This document shows, one piece after another, positions 33,252 through 39,500 of a stretch of 39,500 nt of DNA. A program made the position numbers and the translations under genes. The notes under the pieces are model-generated. The model was not told where the DNA came from, did not search any database, and saw only the letters and a list, made by a program, of their open reading frames with translations. This stretch comes from Faecalicatena fissicatena (GTDB lineage: Bacteria; Bacillota; Clostridia; Lachnospirales; Lachnospiraceae): the NCBI GenBank assembly GCA_001028025.1, contig LDAQ01000092.1:1-39500 (forward strand), read 5' to 3'. Position 1 is the stretch's first letter, and every line of letters begins with the position of its first letter.

Positions 33252-35078
33252 ATGTGTGGAATAGTTGGATATGTAGGTGAAAAACAGGCAGCCCCCATTT
33301 TGCTGGACGGTTTGTCAAAACTGGAATACCGCGGTTATGATTCTGCCGGGATTGCAGTTTATGACGGACAGGAGATTGAAATGAAGAAGTCCAAGGGACG
33401 TCTGAAGGTGCTGAATGAACTGACCCATGATGGTGCAACCCTGCCGGGAACGGTTGGCATAGGGCATACGAGATGGGCAACCCACGGGGAGCCGTCCGAT
33501 GTCAATGCGCACCCACATTTCAATAAAGACGAAAGCATCGTCGTAGTACACAATGGAATTATAGAGAATTATCTGAAACTGAAAAACAAGCTGACAAGCA
33601 AAGGTTATGAGTTTATCTCGGATACCGATACAGAGGTAATTGCCCATCTTCTGGATTACTATTATCAGGGCAATCCACTGCAGACGATCACGAAGATTAT
33701 GCACCGCATGGAGGGCTCCTATGCACTGGGGATCATGTTCAAAGACCATCCGGATGAACTGTATGCGGTTCGAAAAGACAGTCCGCTGATTGTCGGTAAA
33801 TCAGAGGGCGGCTGCATTATTGCGTCCGATGTACCGGCAGTGCTGAGATATACAAGAGATGTTTATTTTATAGAAAATGAAGAAATCGTCAGAATGACCG
33901 ACAGCTCCATGGAGTTTTTCAATGTGGATGAGGAAACGATTGAGAAGGAATCCACCCATATTGAATGGGATGTGGATGCGGCGGAAAAAGGCGGATATGA
34001 GCATTTTATGCTGAAGGAGATGTACGAGCAGCCAAAAGCAATTACAGATACCTTCTCACCGCGTATTAAGGGCAGCGATATTGTGATAGAAGAGCTGAAT
34101 ATGACTGACGAGGAGATACAAAAGATCAGCAAGATCATGATCGTAGCCTGCGGCTCTGCATATCATGCGGGAATGACAAGTAAATATGTATTCGAGGGGA
34201 TGGCACGCATTCCTGTAGAGGTAGACCTGGCTTCGGAATACCGGTACCGGGACCCGATTATCGGGGAAGGAACTTTGGTTGTCATTATCAGCCAGTCCGG
34301 TGAGACCGCGGATTCACTGGCCGCACTTCGGGAGTCAAAGGCAAGAGGGGCCAGGGTTCTGGGCATCGTGAATGTAGTGGGAAGTTCCATTGCCAGGGAG
34401 GCTGACAATGTCATGTATACATGGGCAGGGCCGGAGATAGCAGTGGCTACAACCAAAGCATACTCCTGCCAGCTCATCGCTATGTATCTGCTGGCTATGA
34501 AGTTTGCAAAAGTGCGTGGAAAGATAGCGGATGAGGAGCTGAAGAATTACATTGAGGATCTGAAACGGATTCCGGATCAGGTGGAGCTGCTCCTGAATAA
34601 TAAAAACAGAATACAGAAATTTGCCAACAGATATCTGGCGGCACGAGATGTATTCTTTATTGGAAGGGGCATTGATTATTCCATATCCATGGAAGGCTCA
34701 CTCAAGCTGAAAGAAATATCTTATATTCACTCGGAAGCATATGCGGCGGGCGAACTGAAGCATGGTACAATATCACTGATAGAAGATGGGACGCTTGTGG
34801 CCGCGGTGCTGACTCAGGAAGATCTGTATAAAAAGATGATCAGTAATATGGTAGAAGTCCGAACCCGGGGGGCGTTTGTTCTGGCAGTGACCAATGAGGG
34901 CAATGATGAGGTAGAGCGCGCGGCCGATTATGTAATTTACATACCGGAAACAAACCGTTATTTTACAAATTCACTGGCCATAATTCCTCTTCAGCTGTTC
35001 GGCTACTATATATCTGTGGGCAGAGGCTGTGACGTGGATAAACCGAGGAATCTTGCCAAATCTGTAACCGTTGAATAA
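33252..35078 (+). CDS. glmS: GlmS, glutamine-fructose-6-phosphate aminotransferase
   Basis: GlmS makes glucosamine-6-phosphate from fructose-6-phosphate and glutamine, the entry step to UDP-GlcNAc for wall and glycopolymers. The N-terminal nucleophile Cys2 is present (MCGIVGYVGE), with the class II amidotransferase domain (IGHTRWATHG, VVHNGIIENY). Two SIS sugar-isomerase domains follow (IVACGSAYHAG, IISQSGETADS, FIGRGIDYSISMEG), and the C-terminus ends KPRNLAKSVTVE as in the family. It is 608 residues, the normal length. AAAGGAG precedes the start. The upstream gap is only 45 bp, so there is no room for a glmS ribozyme. Confidence 0.97.
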   Translation: MCGIVGYVGEKQAAPILLDGLSKLEYRGYDSAGIAVYDGQEIEMKKSKGRLKVLNELTHDGATLPGTVGIGHTRWATHGEPSDVNAHPHFNKDESIVVVHNGIIENYLKLKNKLTSKGYEFISDTDTEVIAHLLDYYYQGNPLQTITKIMHRMEGSYALGIMFKDHPDELYAVRKDSPLIVGKSEGGCIIASDVPAVLRYTRDVYFIENEEIVRMTDSSMEFFNVDEETIEKESTHIEWDVDAAEKGGYEHFMLKEMYEQPKAITDTFSPRIKGSDIVIEELNMTDEEIQKISKIMIVACGSAYHAGMTSKYVFEGMARIPVEVDLASEYRYRDPIIGEGTLVVIISQSGETADSLAALRESKARGARVLGIVNVVGSSIAREADNVMYTWAGPEIAVATTKAYSCQLIAMYLLAMKFAKVRGKIADEELKNYIEDLKRIPDQVELLLNNKNRIQKFANRYLAARDVFFIGRGIDYSISMEGSLKLKEISYIHSEAYAAGELKHGTISLIEDGTLVAAVLTQEDLYKKMISNMVEVRTRGAFVLAVTNEGNDEVERAADYVIYIPETNRYFTNSLAIIPLQLFGYYISVGRGCDVDKPRNLAKSVTVE

Positions 35079-35181
35079 AAAATTGTTACTGTTTCAAAGT
35101 TTGTTAAATAAAAGAACACAATTCCATCACAAAGAGCGGCTATTATATCAATATAAAATACAAGAGAAAGAAGGAATTTGT

Positions 35182-36486
35182 ATGGATAACCAGTATAATT
35201 ATTACAATCCCGAAGGACAGCAGGGAAATGCTCAGTATAGTAGCCAGCCGGAAAACAACAATGATAAGAAAAAACCAAAAAAGAAAATGCCGAAAGCTGT
35301 CGTAGTAACAGGATGCGCTCTATTATTCGGAGTTGTATCCAGTGCAACATTTTTAACATCCAATATAGTGGGCAGCAAGGTTCTGGGGCTGAATAATTCT
35401 TCTAATGCATCTGCAAAGAGTACGGCTCCGGTTAACAGCAGTTCTCTTACCAAGACGTCCAGCGTCATTACGTCAGATGTGTCAGGTGTTGTGGAGAGCG
35501 TAATGCCTTCTATCGTATCGATTACCAATATGAGCGTACAGCAGGTACAGGACTTCTTCGGCAGTGTATCCCAGCAGGAGAGCTCAAGTGCAGGAACAGG
35601 TATCATAATTGCCCAGAATGATTCTGAGCTGTTAATTGTGACGAACAATCATGTAGTAGAGGGCAGCGAGACACTGACAGTAACATTTGCTGACGGCACG
35701 AGCCTTGAAGCGGATATTAAAGGAACCGACCCGTCCCACGATGTGGCAGTAATTGCAGTGCCGCTGGATACGATTTCCAGTGATACGATGGACGCGATTG
35801 CAGTGGCTACGCTGGGAGATTCCTCCAAACTGAAAGTTGGAGAACCGGCTATCGCTATTGGAAATGCACTGGGATACGGACAGTCAGTTACGACAGGGGT
35901 TATCAGTGCCACAGACCGTGAGAGCACTACAACAGATACAATGACAGGCGAAACCAGCACAAGTGATGTCAGGCTGATCCAGACAGATGCAGCCATAAAC
36001 CCTGGCAACAGCGGTGGTGCTCTGGTGAATGCCAACGGAGAAGTGATAGGAATTAACTCTTCAAAACTTGTAGGAAGCTCTGTTGAAGGTGTCGGCTACG
36101 CTATTCCAATCAGTGATGTTTCTGATATTATAACGAATCTGATGAATCAGAAGACAAAATCCAAAGTTGCAGAGGCTGACAGAGGATATCTTGGAATAGA
36201 AGGAATAGATGTGACTTCCGAGAATGCCCAGAGATTTAATATGCCGCTTGGTGTTTATGTGACAGATGTTATAAGCGGAGGCGGTGCAAAAACTGCAGGT
36301 ATGACAAAAGGCGGAGTCATAACAGAATTGAATGGGACAACAATTGACAGCATGAAAACGCTGCAGGAAGAGTTGAAATATTATGCAAAAGGCGATACAG
36401 TGACTGTTACAGTGGAGGTTCCCGGAAGTAACGGTGAGTATACCCAAAATACTTATCAGGTAACACTGGGAGCAAAATCCGAATAG
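35182..36486 (+). CDS. HtrA/DegP-type membrane-anchored serine protease with PDZ domain
   Basis: The 434-residue protein degrades or refolds damaged proteins outside the membrane. A polar, basic N-terminus (KKKPKKKMPK) is followed by one transmembrane helix (about residues 38-58), a Ser/Thr-rich linker, and a trypsin-like domain with catalytic triad His157 (TNNHVV), Asp187 (SHDVAVI) and Ser277 (GNSGGALV). One C-terminal PDZ domain follows (YLGIEGIDV, LGVYVTDVISGGGA). The ATG at 35182 has AAGGAA upstream; a further in-frame ATG at 35071 overlaps glmS and is unlikely. The 103-bp gap after glmS holds no clear terminator and only weak promoter-like sequence. It resembles HtrA/HtrB/YyxA of Bacillus. 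Confidence 0.94.
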   Translation: MDNQYNYYNPEGQQGNAQYSSQPENNNDKKKPKKKMPKAVVVTGCALLFGVVSSATFLTSNIVGSKVLGLNNSSNASAKSTAPVNSSSLTKTSSVITSDVSGVVESVMPSIVSITNMSVQQVQDFFGSVSQQESSSAGTGIIIAQNDSELLIVTNNHVVEGSETLTVTFADGTSLEADIKGTDPSHDVAVIAVPLDTISSDTMDAIAVATLGDSSKLKVGEPAIAIGNALGYGQSVTTGVISATDRESTTTDTMTGETSTSDVRLIQTDAAINPGNSGGALVNANGEVIGINSSKLVGSSVEGVGYAIPISDVSDIITNLMNQKTKSKVAEADRGYLGIEGIDVTSENAQRFNMPLGVYVTDVISGGGAKTAGMTKGGVITELNGTTIDSMKTLQEELKYYAKGDTVTVTVEVPGSNGEYTQNTYQVTLGAKSE

Positions 36487-36515
36487 TCCGCCTGGAATAT
36501 GACTTACCAAAATAC

Positions 36516-36550
36516 AACAGGGCTGCACCTAAAAGGGGCAGCCCTGTTTT
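36516..36550 (+). terminator. Intrinsic terminator after htrA
   Basis: AACAGGGCTGC (36516-36526) pairs perfectly with GCAGCCCTGTT (36538-36548), followed by TTTT overlapping the stem end. It lies between htrA and the converging cotJC fragment; the A-rich left side could also let it work on the minus strand. Confidence 0.85.
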
Positions 36551-36585
36551 GGTTTGTATCAGGCAATGCGTTAACAACTCTGGGT

Positions 36586-37014
36586 CTATTTGCAGCCGCA
36601 GTCCTGACGTATATCAAATTCAGGATTGATGGCATAGAAGTTTTTACTGTCCAGATTATCCTGGACAATACGAAGACTTTCCCCGAATCTCTGATAGTGA
36701 ACGATTTCGCGTTCTCTCAGGAAACGTATCGGATCACAGACGTCTGGATCTTTTACCAGTCTCAGGATATTGTCGTAAGTCGTTCTTGCTTTTTGTTCAG
36801 CGGCCATATCCTCGTGAAGGTCGGTGATCGGATCGCCTTTGGACTGAAAAACGGTTGCTGTCCACGGTGTTCCGCTTGCGGCCTGCGGCCAGAGTGCAAG
36901 TGTGTGATCTACATAGTAGTTGCCAAAACCGGATTTTTCGATTTCTTCCGGTGTCAGATTTCTGGTGAGCTGGTGGACGATGGCACAGATCATTTCCATA
37001 TGAGCCAGTTCTTT
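36586..37014 (-). pseudogene. cotJC: 3' portion of an interrupted cotJC-like (manganese catalase) spore coat gene
   Basis: Read on the minus strand, the frame encodes KELAHMEMICAIVHQLTRN, then LTPEEIEKSGFGNYYVDH, SKGDPITDLHEDMAAEQKA and DPIRFLREREIVHYQRFGE. These are hallmarks of CotJC, a manganese-catalase-like coat protein. The ExxH of ELAHMEM, the Glu of DLHED and the ExxxH of REREIVH fit metal ligands. The first helix, with its conserved glutamate and about 55-60 N-terminal residues, is absent. Upstream of Glu (37009-37011) and Lys (37012-37014) the frame meets TGA (37018-37020) within 9 bp. That is the point where a serine recombinase gene begins to occupy the upstream DNA. The remaining frame is clean, suggesting recent or maintained interruption rather than decay. 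An internal start at 36999 would give a 137-residue protein that is unlikely to be active. Confidence 0.85.
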
Positions 37015-37036
37015 CGCTCATTGAGGATACCCATGA
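37009..37036 (-). other. Probable attachment-site junction of the element within cotJC
   Basis: Homology to the CotJC family stops on the minus strand near the codons GCG AAA GAA CTG (37017-37006). The recombinase stop codon is at 37037-37039. The crossover core therefore lies somewhere in about 37009-37036. The exact core needs the other junction, which is outside the window. Confidence 0.6.
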
Positions 37037-38584
37037 TTATTTCCCTTTATAAATGGGGACAAATGGTGTAACCTCAAGACTAAAAGTCGTAGACATGCCG
37101 TCACCTTTTTTATTACGTTCTGTTTTCTTATATACAACCTTTTTAATAAGCAGCTTCAGAGCCTTGTTCTTTTGCTCTGTATTCAACTTATTATACTTAC
37201 CCAAGAGATCTTCACACCGCGGGATAAAGGTGTGTATTTGATGGCTCTGAAGCTCCTGAAGCTGCATTTCCTCTGTTATCGATGCAACTTCTTCAACCAA
37301 TTCTGCTTTTCTATCTGCGTTCATCTTTTGACGGCTCAGAAAAACATCTTCGGTATAGATGCCGCGCTCCAATAGATCATAGATCTTTAGGCGTTGCTCT
37401 TCCAGCGATTCCAACTCCTTTTTTTTCTCTTCGAGCATCGCAGGGAGAGGGGAAACCGGAGAACTGTTTTCAGTAATATTCTCTCCGGAATATCCCGTAA
37501 CCAGCTTACGTAACTCTTCCAGAAGTGCTTTTTCCACAATATCAAACCGGCAGCTTACCGTTTTGCAGCCCGTAGTAGGACATTGCAAGGTATCATACGG
37601 TTGATTACAGGTTTTTGATTTCCTTATCATGTTGCGTCCACATTCGGAACAGAAGATCAGTCCGGCAAGTGGATTTTGCAGGGCAGTACTTTTTTTGGTC
37701 GGGGCATTCCAGTCTCCGCGTCTGGAGTTTGCCCTTTTAAATAATTCTTCATCTATTATTGGTGTATGAATCCCCTTGTAGATATCATAGGTTTCGTGTT
37801 TGGGACGAGATACTGTGACAGATCCGTTCAAAAACGAGCGTTCTTGTTTCCTCCAGTTCCAGCGCAGAAAACCGATGTATACTGGATTTGCTATAATATC
37901 CTTAACGGTCGCTGGAGAGAATCGATCTGACTTCCGCGGCATGATACTAAGCCGGTTCAGCTCTGTACAGATGCGGTCATAGCCATATAATTTATTGGCA
38001 TACAGATCAAAGATCAGTTCCACGGCGGGGGCCTCCGAATTAGGTTGTAGGGTGTAATGTTTACCGTCTGGTGCTTTTATGCGGTCGTACCCATACGGCG
38101 GGATATTCCCGACATAAAACCCATCTTGGACGCTGCGGAGCCTGCCGGTCTGCAGGCGGCGTTTTATAGTCTTGTACTCACGGCGGCTCATGAAAAGGCC
38201 AAACTCAAAATATTCCTGGTCAAATTCGTCCGAGGGGTCATAGATTTTGGCTGGCGTGACGATCAGGGTGTCGCTGTACTGGAATGCCCTTGCCACGATC
38301 CCCTGATCAATAGTATCGCCCCTGGCCAGACGCTCCACTTCCATAACCAGCACTCCCCGCCATTTGCCTGACTCTACTTCCCGCAGGAGCTTCTGCATCT
38401 CAGGACGCGCTGAAATGGAGTCCCCGGACACGACCTCACGGAAAATTCCACCTATGCTTATGTTCATTTTCTTGGCTAATTCCATAAGTGTTTTCTCATG
38501 ACGTTCCAGAACATCAATCCCCAGTTCTTCCAACTGGAGATCTTTCCTGGACTTTCTTAGATACAATAAATGTTGTTCAAGCAT
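37037..38584 (-). CDS. Large serine recombinase (SpoIVCA/phage integrase type)
   Basis: The 515-residue enzyme performs site-specific integration or excision through a phosphoserine intermediate. The catalytic Ser12 lies in LYLRKSRKD, and the resolvase domain continues with VMEVERLARGD and a long helix (RREYKTIKRRLQTGR). The Recombinase domain follows (GNIPPYGYDR, ANPVYIGFLRW), then a zinc beta-ribbon (CSECGRNM with later TGCKTVSCRF), and a coiled-coil stretch (about residues 385-450) as in large serine integrases that use directionality factors. AGAGGAG precedes the start. The stop codon is within 30 bp of the cotJC break, as expected for the enzyme that made the insertion. It is full-length and looks functional. 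Confidence 0.95.
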   Translation of the reverse strand: MLEQHLLYLRKSRKDLQLEELGIDVLERHEKTLMELAKKMNISIGGIFREVVSGDSISARPEMQKLLREVESGKWRGVLVMEVERLARGDTIDQGIVARAFQYSDTLIVTPAKIYDPSDEFDQEYFEFGLFMSRREYKTIKRRLQTGRLRSVQDGFYVGNIPPYGYDRIKAPDGKHYTLQPNSEAPAVELIFDLYANKLYGYDRICTELNRLSIMPRKSDRFSPATVKDIIANPVYIGFLRWNWRKQERSFLNGSVTVSRPKHETYDIYKGIHTPIIDEELFKRANSRRGDWNAPTKKSTALQNPLAGLIFCSECGRNMIRKSKTCNQPYDTLQCPTTGCKTVSCRFDIVEKALLEELRKLVTGYSGENITENSSPVSPLPAMLEEKKKELESLEEQRLKIYDLLERGIYTEDVFLSRQKMNADRKAELVEEVASITEEMQLQELQSHQIHTFIPRCEDLLGKYNKLNTEQKNKALKLLIKKVVYKKTERNKKGDGMSTTFSLEVTPFVPIYKGK

Positions 38585-38602
38585 TATATCACTCCTCTTG
38601 CC

Positions 38603-38608
38603 ATTATA
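38603..38608 (-). promoter_or_regulatory. Possible -10 of the recombinase gene
   Basis: The minus strand reads TATAAT 18 bp before the start codon, a very short leader, and no good TTGACA lies 16-18 bp further upstream. The -35 region would fall next to the palindrome at 38631-38644, so the site could be repressor-controlled. I could not identify a convincing sigma-E or sigma-K promoter. Confidence 0.3.
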
Positions 38609-38630
38609 TTAAAAAAGGGTACAAAAAATA

Positions 38631-38644
38631 CACCTGTACAGGTG
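38631..38644. promoter_or_regulatory. Perfect 14-bp operator-like palindrome between divergent promoters
   Basis: CACCTGTACAGGTG is fully self-complementary. Its centre supplies the TGTACA -35 of the plus-strand promoter, and it lies just upstream of the recombinase -10 on the minus strand. It is well placed for one repressor to control both directions. Confidence 0.5.
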
Positions 38645-38664
38645 CAGAGTTTTTGTGATATAAT
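38635..38664 (+). promoter_or_regulatory. Predicted plus-strand promoter divergent from the recombinase
   Basis: TGTACA (38635-38640) and TATAAT (38659-38664) are 18 bp apart. The predicted start is near 38671. There is no real gene on the plus strand downstream, only a terminator about 80 nt on. Confidence 0.5.
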
Positions 38665-38670
38665 ACTTTT

Positions 38671-38753
38671 GGTTGGATGATTATATCGGCTGCTCTGCGG
38701 CCTGTATAGCATCTATATAAGCCGTTCCTGATTGCAGTCAGGGGCGGTTTTTT
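38671..38753 (+). ncRNA. Candidate ~83-nt small RNA in the element
   Basis: A promoter-like sequence and a good intrinsic terminator bracket about 83 nt with no sizeable ORF; the only frame is 10 codons, MIISAALRPV from ATG at 38680, without a Shine-Dalgarno sequence. The RNA could form a CGGCT/AGCCG stem (38687-38691 with 38720-38724) that competes with the terminator foot, as in regulatory RNAs. It points toward the 3' end of the lipoprotein gene on the opposite strand but stops about 9 nt short of it. No known RNA family is recognised. Confidence 0.4.
38722..38753 (+). terminator. Intrinsic terminator on plus strand within element
   Basis: CCGTTCCTGA (38722-38731) pairs with TCAGGGGCGG (38738-38747) in a continuous 10-bp stem including two G-U pairs. 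The loop is TTGCAG and TTTTTT follows (38748-38753). The polarity is clearly plus strand. Confidence 0.7.
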
Positions 38754-38761
38754 ACTGTATT

Positions 38762-39490
38762 TTATTCACCAACTGGAACGAGTTGTATAGATGCCCCGGA
38801 AACTGAAAGTACTGTTCCTTCACCAAAAACAGCATTGTTATACTGTGTTATGCTAAAACCATCCTCTGCTGGGTTTCCCAAAATTTCATTCAGACCGCCA
38901 TCGTACATGTTATCTGAACTAACATTGCCACTACCACTTGTAGCAATAACGTTATATGTTCCCGCAGGAAAATCTGTTCCCGCAGTATAATTTCCAGCGC
39001 CTAAATCAATTGGAGTTGCGTCAGCAACAGTTCTAGGCTTAACACCAGACACTTGCGCGTCTTCTGCTGTCATATGAACAGTTACGGTACTTCCTAAAGA
39101 TAACGTGACACCTTCATCCATTTTCAAACCATTAAATGAATCTATGGAATATCCTTCCTCAGCAGGAGAACCCATTATTTCATTTAATCCTCCTGAGTAC
39201 ATGTTGGATGAAGAGACATTTCCAGCCCCCCCAGTTGCAGTTACATTGTACGTTCCTACAGGTATGTCTGTGCCTGCAATATAATTACCAGCAGATAAAT
39301 CTATTTCATAATGTTCTTTTGCCACATCTGCTGGTTTTTCCTCGCCTTTTCCAGAAACGTCTTTTAGTGTATCCTCTACTTTTTTCTTAAGATCATCAGT
39401 GGACGTTGCTTTTTCGCCTGAAGATCCGCATGCCGTAAACGATAATGCCATCACGGCGGCTAACATGAGTGCTAAAATTTTCTTTTTCAT
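38762..39490 (-). CDS. Secreted lipoprotein with duplicated beta-rich domain, unknown function
   Basis: The 242-residue product has a lipoprotein signal peptide with lipobox LSFTAC (Cys21), so it is lipid-anchored outside the membrane. After a charged linker (about 25-60), two homologous domains of about 75 residues follow. Matching phrases are IDLSAGNYIAGTDIPVGTYN and IDLGAGNYTAGTDFPAGTYN, SSSNMYSGGLNEIMG and SSDNMYDGGLNEILG, and EEGYSIDSFNG and EDGFSITQYNN. I do not recognise a characterised family; the repeat is beta-rich and Gly/Asn/Thr-heavy. AAGGA lies just before the ATG at 39490. It is carried on the recombinase element as cargo. Confidence 0.85.
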   Translation of the reverse strand: MKKKILALMLAAVMALSFTACGSSGEKATSTDDLKKKVEDTLKDVSGKGEEKPADVAKEHYEIDLSAGNYIAGTDIPVGTYNVTATGGAGNVSSSNMYSGGLNEIMGSPAEEGYSIDSFNGLKMDEGVTLSLGSTVTVHMTAEDAQVSGVKPRTVADATPIDLGAGNYTAGTDFPAGTYNVIATSGSGNVSSDNMYDGGLNEILGNPAEDGFSITQYNNAVFGEGTVLSVSGASIQLVPVGE

Positions 39491-39500
39491 AATTTTCCTT

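Larger units (their letters stand above)
37018..39500 (-). mobile_element. Recombinase-bearing element interrupting cotJC (partial)
   Basis: The left boundary is set by the break in the cotJC frame; the right boundary lies past the window end. Visible content is a large serine recombinase at the extreme end, a short candidate RNA gene and a lipoprotein gene. The layout (recombinase next to one half of a spore gene, pointing at the junction, on the same strand) is that of skin-type elements excised during sporulation. It might equally be an ordinary integrative element or prophage that happens to use cotJC as its target. Confidence 0.65.

Noticed and set aside
36586..36999. Complete short catalase starting at ATG 36999
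   Set aside because: The frame begins in the middle of a conserved helix, lacks the first metal ligand and has no ribosome binding site, so it is better read as the 3' part of a split gene.
36499..37071. Open frame of 190 codons on the plus strand
   Set aside because: It is antisense to the cotJC fragment and runs across the htrA terminator and the element junction; no motif or ribosome binding site supports it.
38585..38680. Sigma-E or sigma-K promoter for the recombinase
   Set aside because: I looked for CATACA-T and CATA-NNN-TA type -10 elements with matching -35 sites before the gene and found none convincing. Only a sigma-A-like TATAAT with a poor -35 is present, so sporulation control is not shown by sequence.
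38671..38753. Type I toxin-antitoxin (TxpA/RatA-like) locus
   Set aside because: A short terminated RNA in a skin-like element invites this reading, but there is no hydrophobic toxin ORF of 25-60 codons on either strand in the gap.

Overview
This window looks like chromosomal DNA of a gut-type, spore-forming Firmicute of the Lachnospiraceae (Clostridium cluster XIVa). That is inferred from gene content and style: GGAGG ribosome binding sites, sigma-A-like promoters, moderate GC, a c-di-AMP operon, SLH-domain and LCP cell-wall proteins, and a CotJC-type spore coat catalase. No rRNA, tRNA or CRISPR array was seen.

Left part (1-9026). A hairpin-rich non-coding stretch and a 299-bp inverted-repeat element (405-703) abut the 3' end of the uvrB-uvrA operon (minus strand), which has a probable LexA box upstream. 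A MATE efflux gene (minus strand) follows. Its roughly 470-nt leader holds a 28-bp operator-like palindrome over the -35, two possible intrinsic terminators and two small ORFs. Then comes an mreB/mbl gene on the plus strand.

Middle (9041-17119). recD2, comF, two uncharacterised membrane proteins, cdaA (diadenylate cyclase), cdaR (YbbR), an HPr-like protein and a sugar nucleotidyltransferase all run on the plus strand. HPr sits where glmM is usual beside cdaA-cdaR.

Surface-polymer region (17298-33206). This holds a secreted GH25-SLH lysozyme, glycosyltransferases, a GtrII-like membrane glycosyltransferase, a polyprenyl-phosphate sugar-1-phosphate transferase, two LCP ligases flanking a rhamnosyltransferase-like enzyme, a membrane-anchored cohesin-like protein with a very acidic tail, a Wzm/Wzt-type ABC exporter, and a large tandem glycosyltransferase. 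Together they can start, extend, export and attach a glycopolymer to peptidoglycan. glmS (hexosamine supply) and an HtrA-type protease follow.

Right end (36586-39500). This is the most unusual part. The 3' two-thirds of a cotJC-like manganese-catalase spore-coat gene is cut off exactly where a large serine recombinase gene, on the same strand, ends. The arrangement resembles skin-type elements that interrupt sporulation genes and are excised by a SpoIVCA-like recombinase. The element continues beyond the window and carries a short putative sRNA and a duplicated-domain lipoprotein.
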